Below are positions 6,014-6,883 of a stretch of 6,883 nucleotides of DNA, in pieces. A program made the position numbers and the translations under genes. The stretch comes from Actinomycetota bacterium. Lineage in GTDB: Bacteria; Actinomycetota; Actinomycetes; Mycobacteriales; Mycobacteriaceae. The DNA is taken from NCBI GenBank assembly GCA_005787665.1, contig SYAB01000126.1, forward strand, positions 1-6,883, in the 5' to 3' direction. The notes below the pieces were generated by a model, which was given only the letters and a program-made list of their open reading frames with translations, was not told the origin of the DNA and made no database searches. Every line of letters begins with the position of its first letter. The first letter of the stretch is position 1.

Positions 6014-6883
6014 CGTGCACATCCTGTCGTGGTCGGCTCGGCTTCGACGGGGGGTGCGCCCACCGGCGGCAGTCCCAGCCCCACGGTGCGGGGGCGCCGG
6101 CCGGCTTCGTGCGCGTCGCCGGCGCGGGTGCGCCGGTGGGAGAGCAAGGGCGCGTCAGCGATCAGATGGTGGGGCGCTGCGCAGGTGACGGTGGTGGTGA
6201 CGATGTCCCCCGGGCGGACCTCGGTTGACCCCGGGGTGAAGTGCACCAGGCGACCGTCGCGCGCGCGCCCGGTCATCCTCGCGGTCGCGGCGTCCTTGCG
6301 TCCCTCACCGGTGGCCACCAGCAGTTCGACGGTACTGCCGACCAGCGCCGCGTTCTCCTCCAGCGAGATGGCCTCCTGGAGGTCGATCAGTCGCTGGTAA
6401 CGCTGCTGGACCACAGCCTTGGGAATCTGGCCGTCCAGATCGGCGGCCGGTGTGCCCGGGCGCGGGGAGTACTGGAAGGTGAACGCGGTGGCGAAACGGG
6501 CCCGGCGAACCACCTCGAGGGTCGCGTCGAAGTCCTCCTCGGTCTCCCCGGGGAAGCCGACGATGATGTCGGTGGTGATCGCGGCGCGCGGCATCGCCGC
6601 ACGGACCCGGTCGAGGATGCCGAGGTACTTCTCGGCCCGGTAGGAACGGCGCATGGCGCGCAACACCCGGTCGGAACCGGACTGCAACGGCATGTGCAGG
6701 TTGGGGCAGACGTTGGGGGTCTGGGCCATCGCCTCGATCACATCGTCGGTGAACTCGGCCGGATGCGGCGAGGTGAACCGCACCCGTTCCAGCCCCGGAA
6801 TCCGCCCGCAGTCCCGGAGCAGGGCTGCGAAGGCGCCGCGGTCACGTGGCGTGTCACCGCCGAAGGACACGCCGTAGGCGTTG
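6010..6883 (-). CDS. miaB: tRNA-2-methylthio-N6-dimethylallyladenosine synthase MiaB, C-terminal 290 residues (partial, runs off right edge)
   Basis: Radical-SAM methylthiotransferase that turns i6A37 into ms2i6A37 in tRNA, the step after MiaA. Only the C-terminal part is present; the frame is open to the edge, beginning [12 protein letters not shown]. The MTTase N-terminal domain and the CxxxCxxC cluster lie outside. Seen here: the back half of the radical-SAM barrel with [38 protein letters not shown] (about 6665-6715), [20 protein letters not shown] and [20 protein letters not shown]; then the TRAM RNA-binding domain, with [11 protein letters not shown] followed by [15 protein letters not shown] and [10 protein letters not shown]. 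An actinobacterial tail, [12 protein letters not shown] and a Gly/Pro-rich end, follows. GTG codons inside this stretch are not starts, since conserved sequence continues upstream. Its TGA overlaps the next gene. In other mycobacteria recX and recA lie further upstream, but that cannot be seen here. Confidence 0.96.
   Translation of the reverse strand, partial: NAYGVSFGGDTPRDRGAFAALLRDCGRIPGLERVRFTSPHPAEFTDDVIEAMAQTPNVCPNLHMPLQSGSDRVLRAMRRSYRAEKYLGILDRVRAAMPRAAITTDIIVGFPGETEEDFDATLEVVRRARFATAFTFQYSPRPGTPAADLDGQIPKAVVQQRYQRLIDLQEAISLEENAALVGSTVELLVATGEGRKDAATARMTGRARDGRLVHFTPGSTEVRPGDIVTTTVTCAAPHHLIADAPLLSHRRTRAGDAHEAGRRPRTVGLGLPPVGAPPVEAEPTTTGCAR

Overview
The window is very GC-rich and is almost entirely protein-coding. 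It looks like the chromosome of a mycobacterium, most likely a Mycolicibacterium-type species or a close relative in the Mycobacteriales. From memory, the gene order and proteins match the M. tuberculosis stretch Rv2725c (hflX), dapF, miaA, Rv2728c, Rv2729c, Rv2731, Rv2732c, Rv2733c (miaB). Frequent GTG starts and strongly G/C third codon positions fit. I see no RNA gene, CRISPR array, insertion sequence or phage element.

Layout. (1) 1-3904, minus strand: a tight five-gene run, transcribed right to left: a DMT-type membrane transporter, a LigB-like protein of unknown function, miaA, dapF and hflX (N-terminal part only, running off the left edge). The spacings are +10, -4, +36 and +47 bases, so it is probably one operon. 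(2) 3905-4106: a 202-base divergent intergenic region with inverted repeats, one of which contains the ribosome binding site of the transporter. (3) 4107-5426, plus strand: a lone DUF349 coiled-coil protein. (4) 5423-6883, minus strand: the C-terminal half of miaB (cut by the right edge) followed by a four-helix membrane protein. The two are joined by an ATGA overlap, and the membrane gene ends in a 4-base tail-to-tail overlap with the DUF349 gene.

How the genes relate. MiaA and MiaB act in sequence on A37 of tRNAs that read UNN codons: MiaA adds the isopentenyl group and MiaB adds the 2-methylthio group. Here they lie in two separate minus-strand units of one locus. HflX is a ribosome-associated GTPase. 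DapF makes meso-diaminopimelate for peptidoglycan and lysine. The transporter, the LigB-like protein, the DUF349 protein and the small membrane protein have no assigned role.

This is mainly an ordinary, conserved housekeeping region, and I found no clearly new system. The points most worth a second look are two overlapping, mutually exclusive hairpins upstream of the transporter, one covering its Shine-Dalgarno; a perfect 13-base inverted repeat early in the transporter coding sequence; and a LigB-like protein with only one histidine, so it cannot carry the usual iron site.
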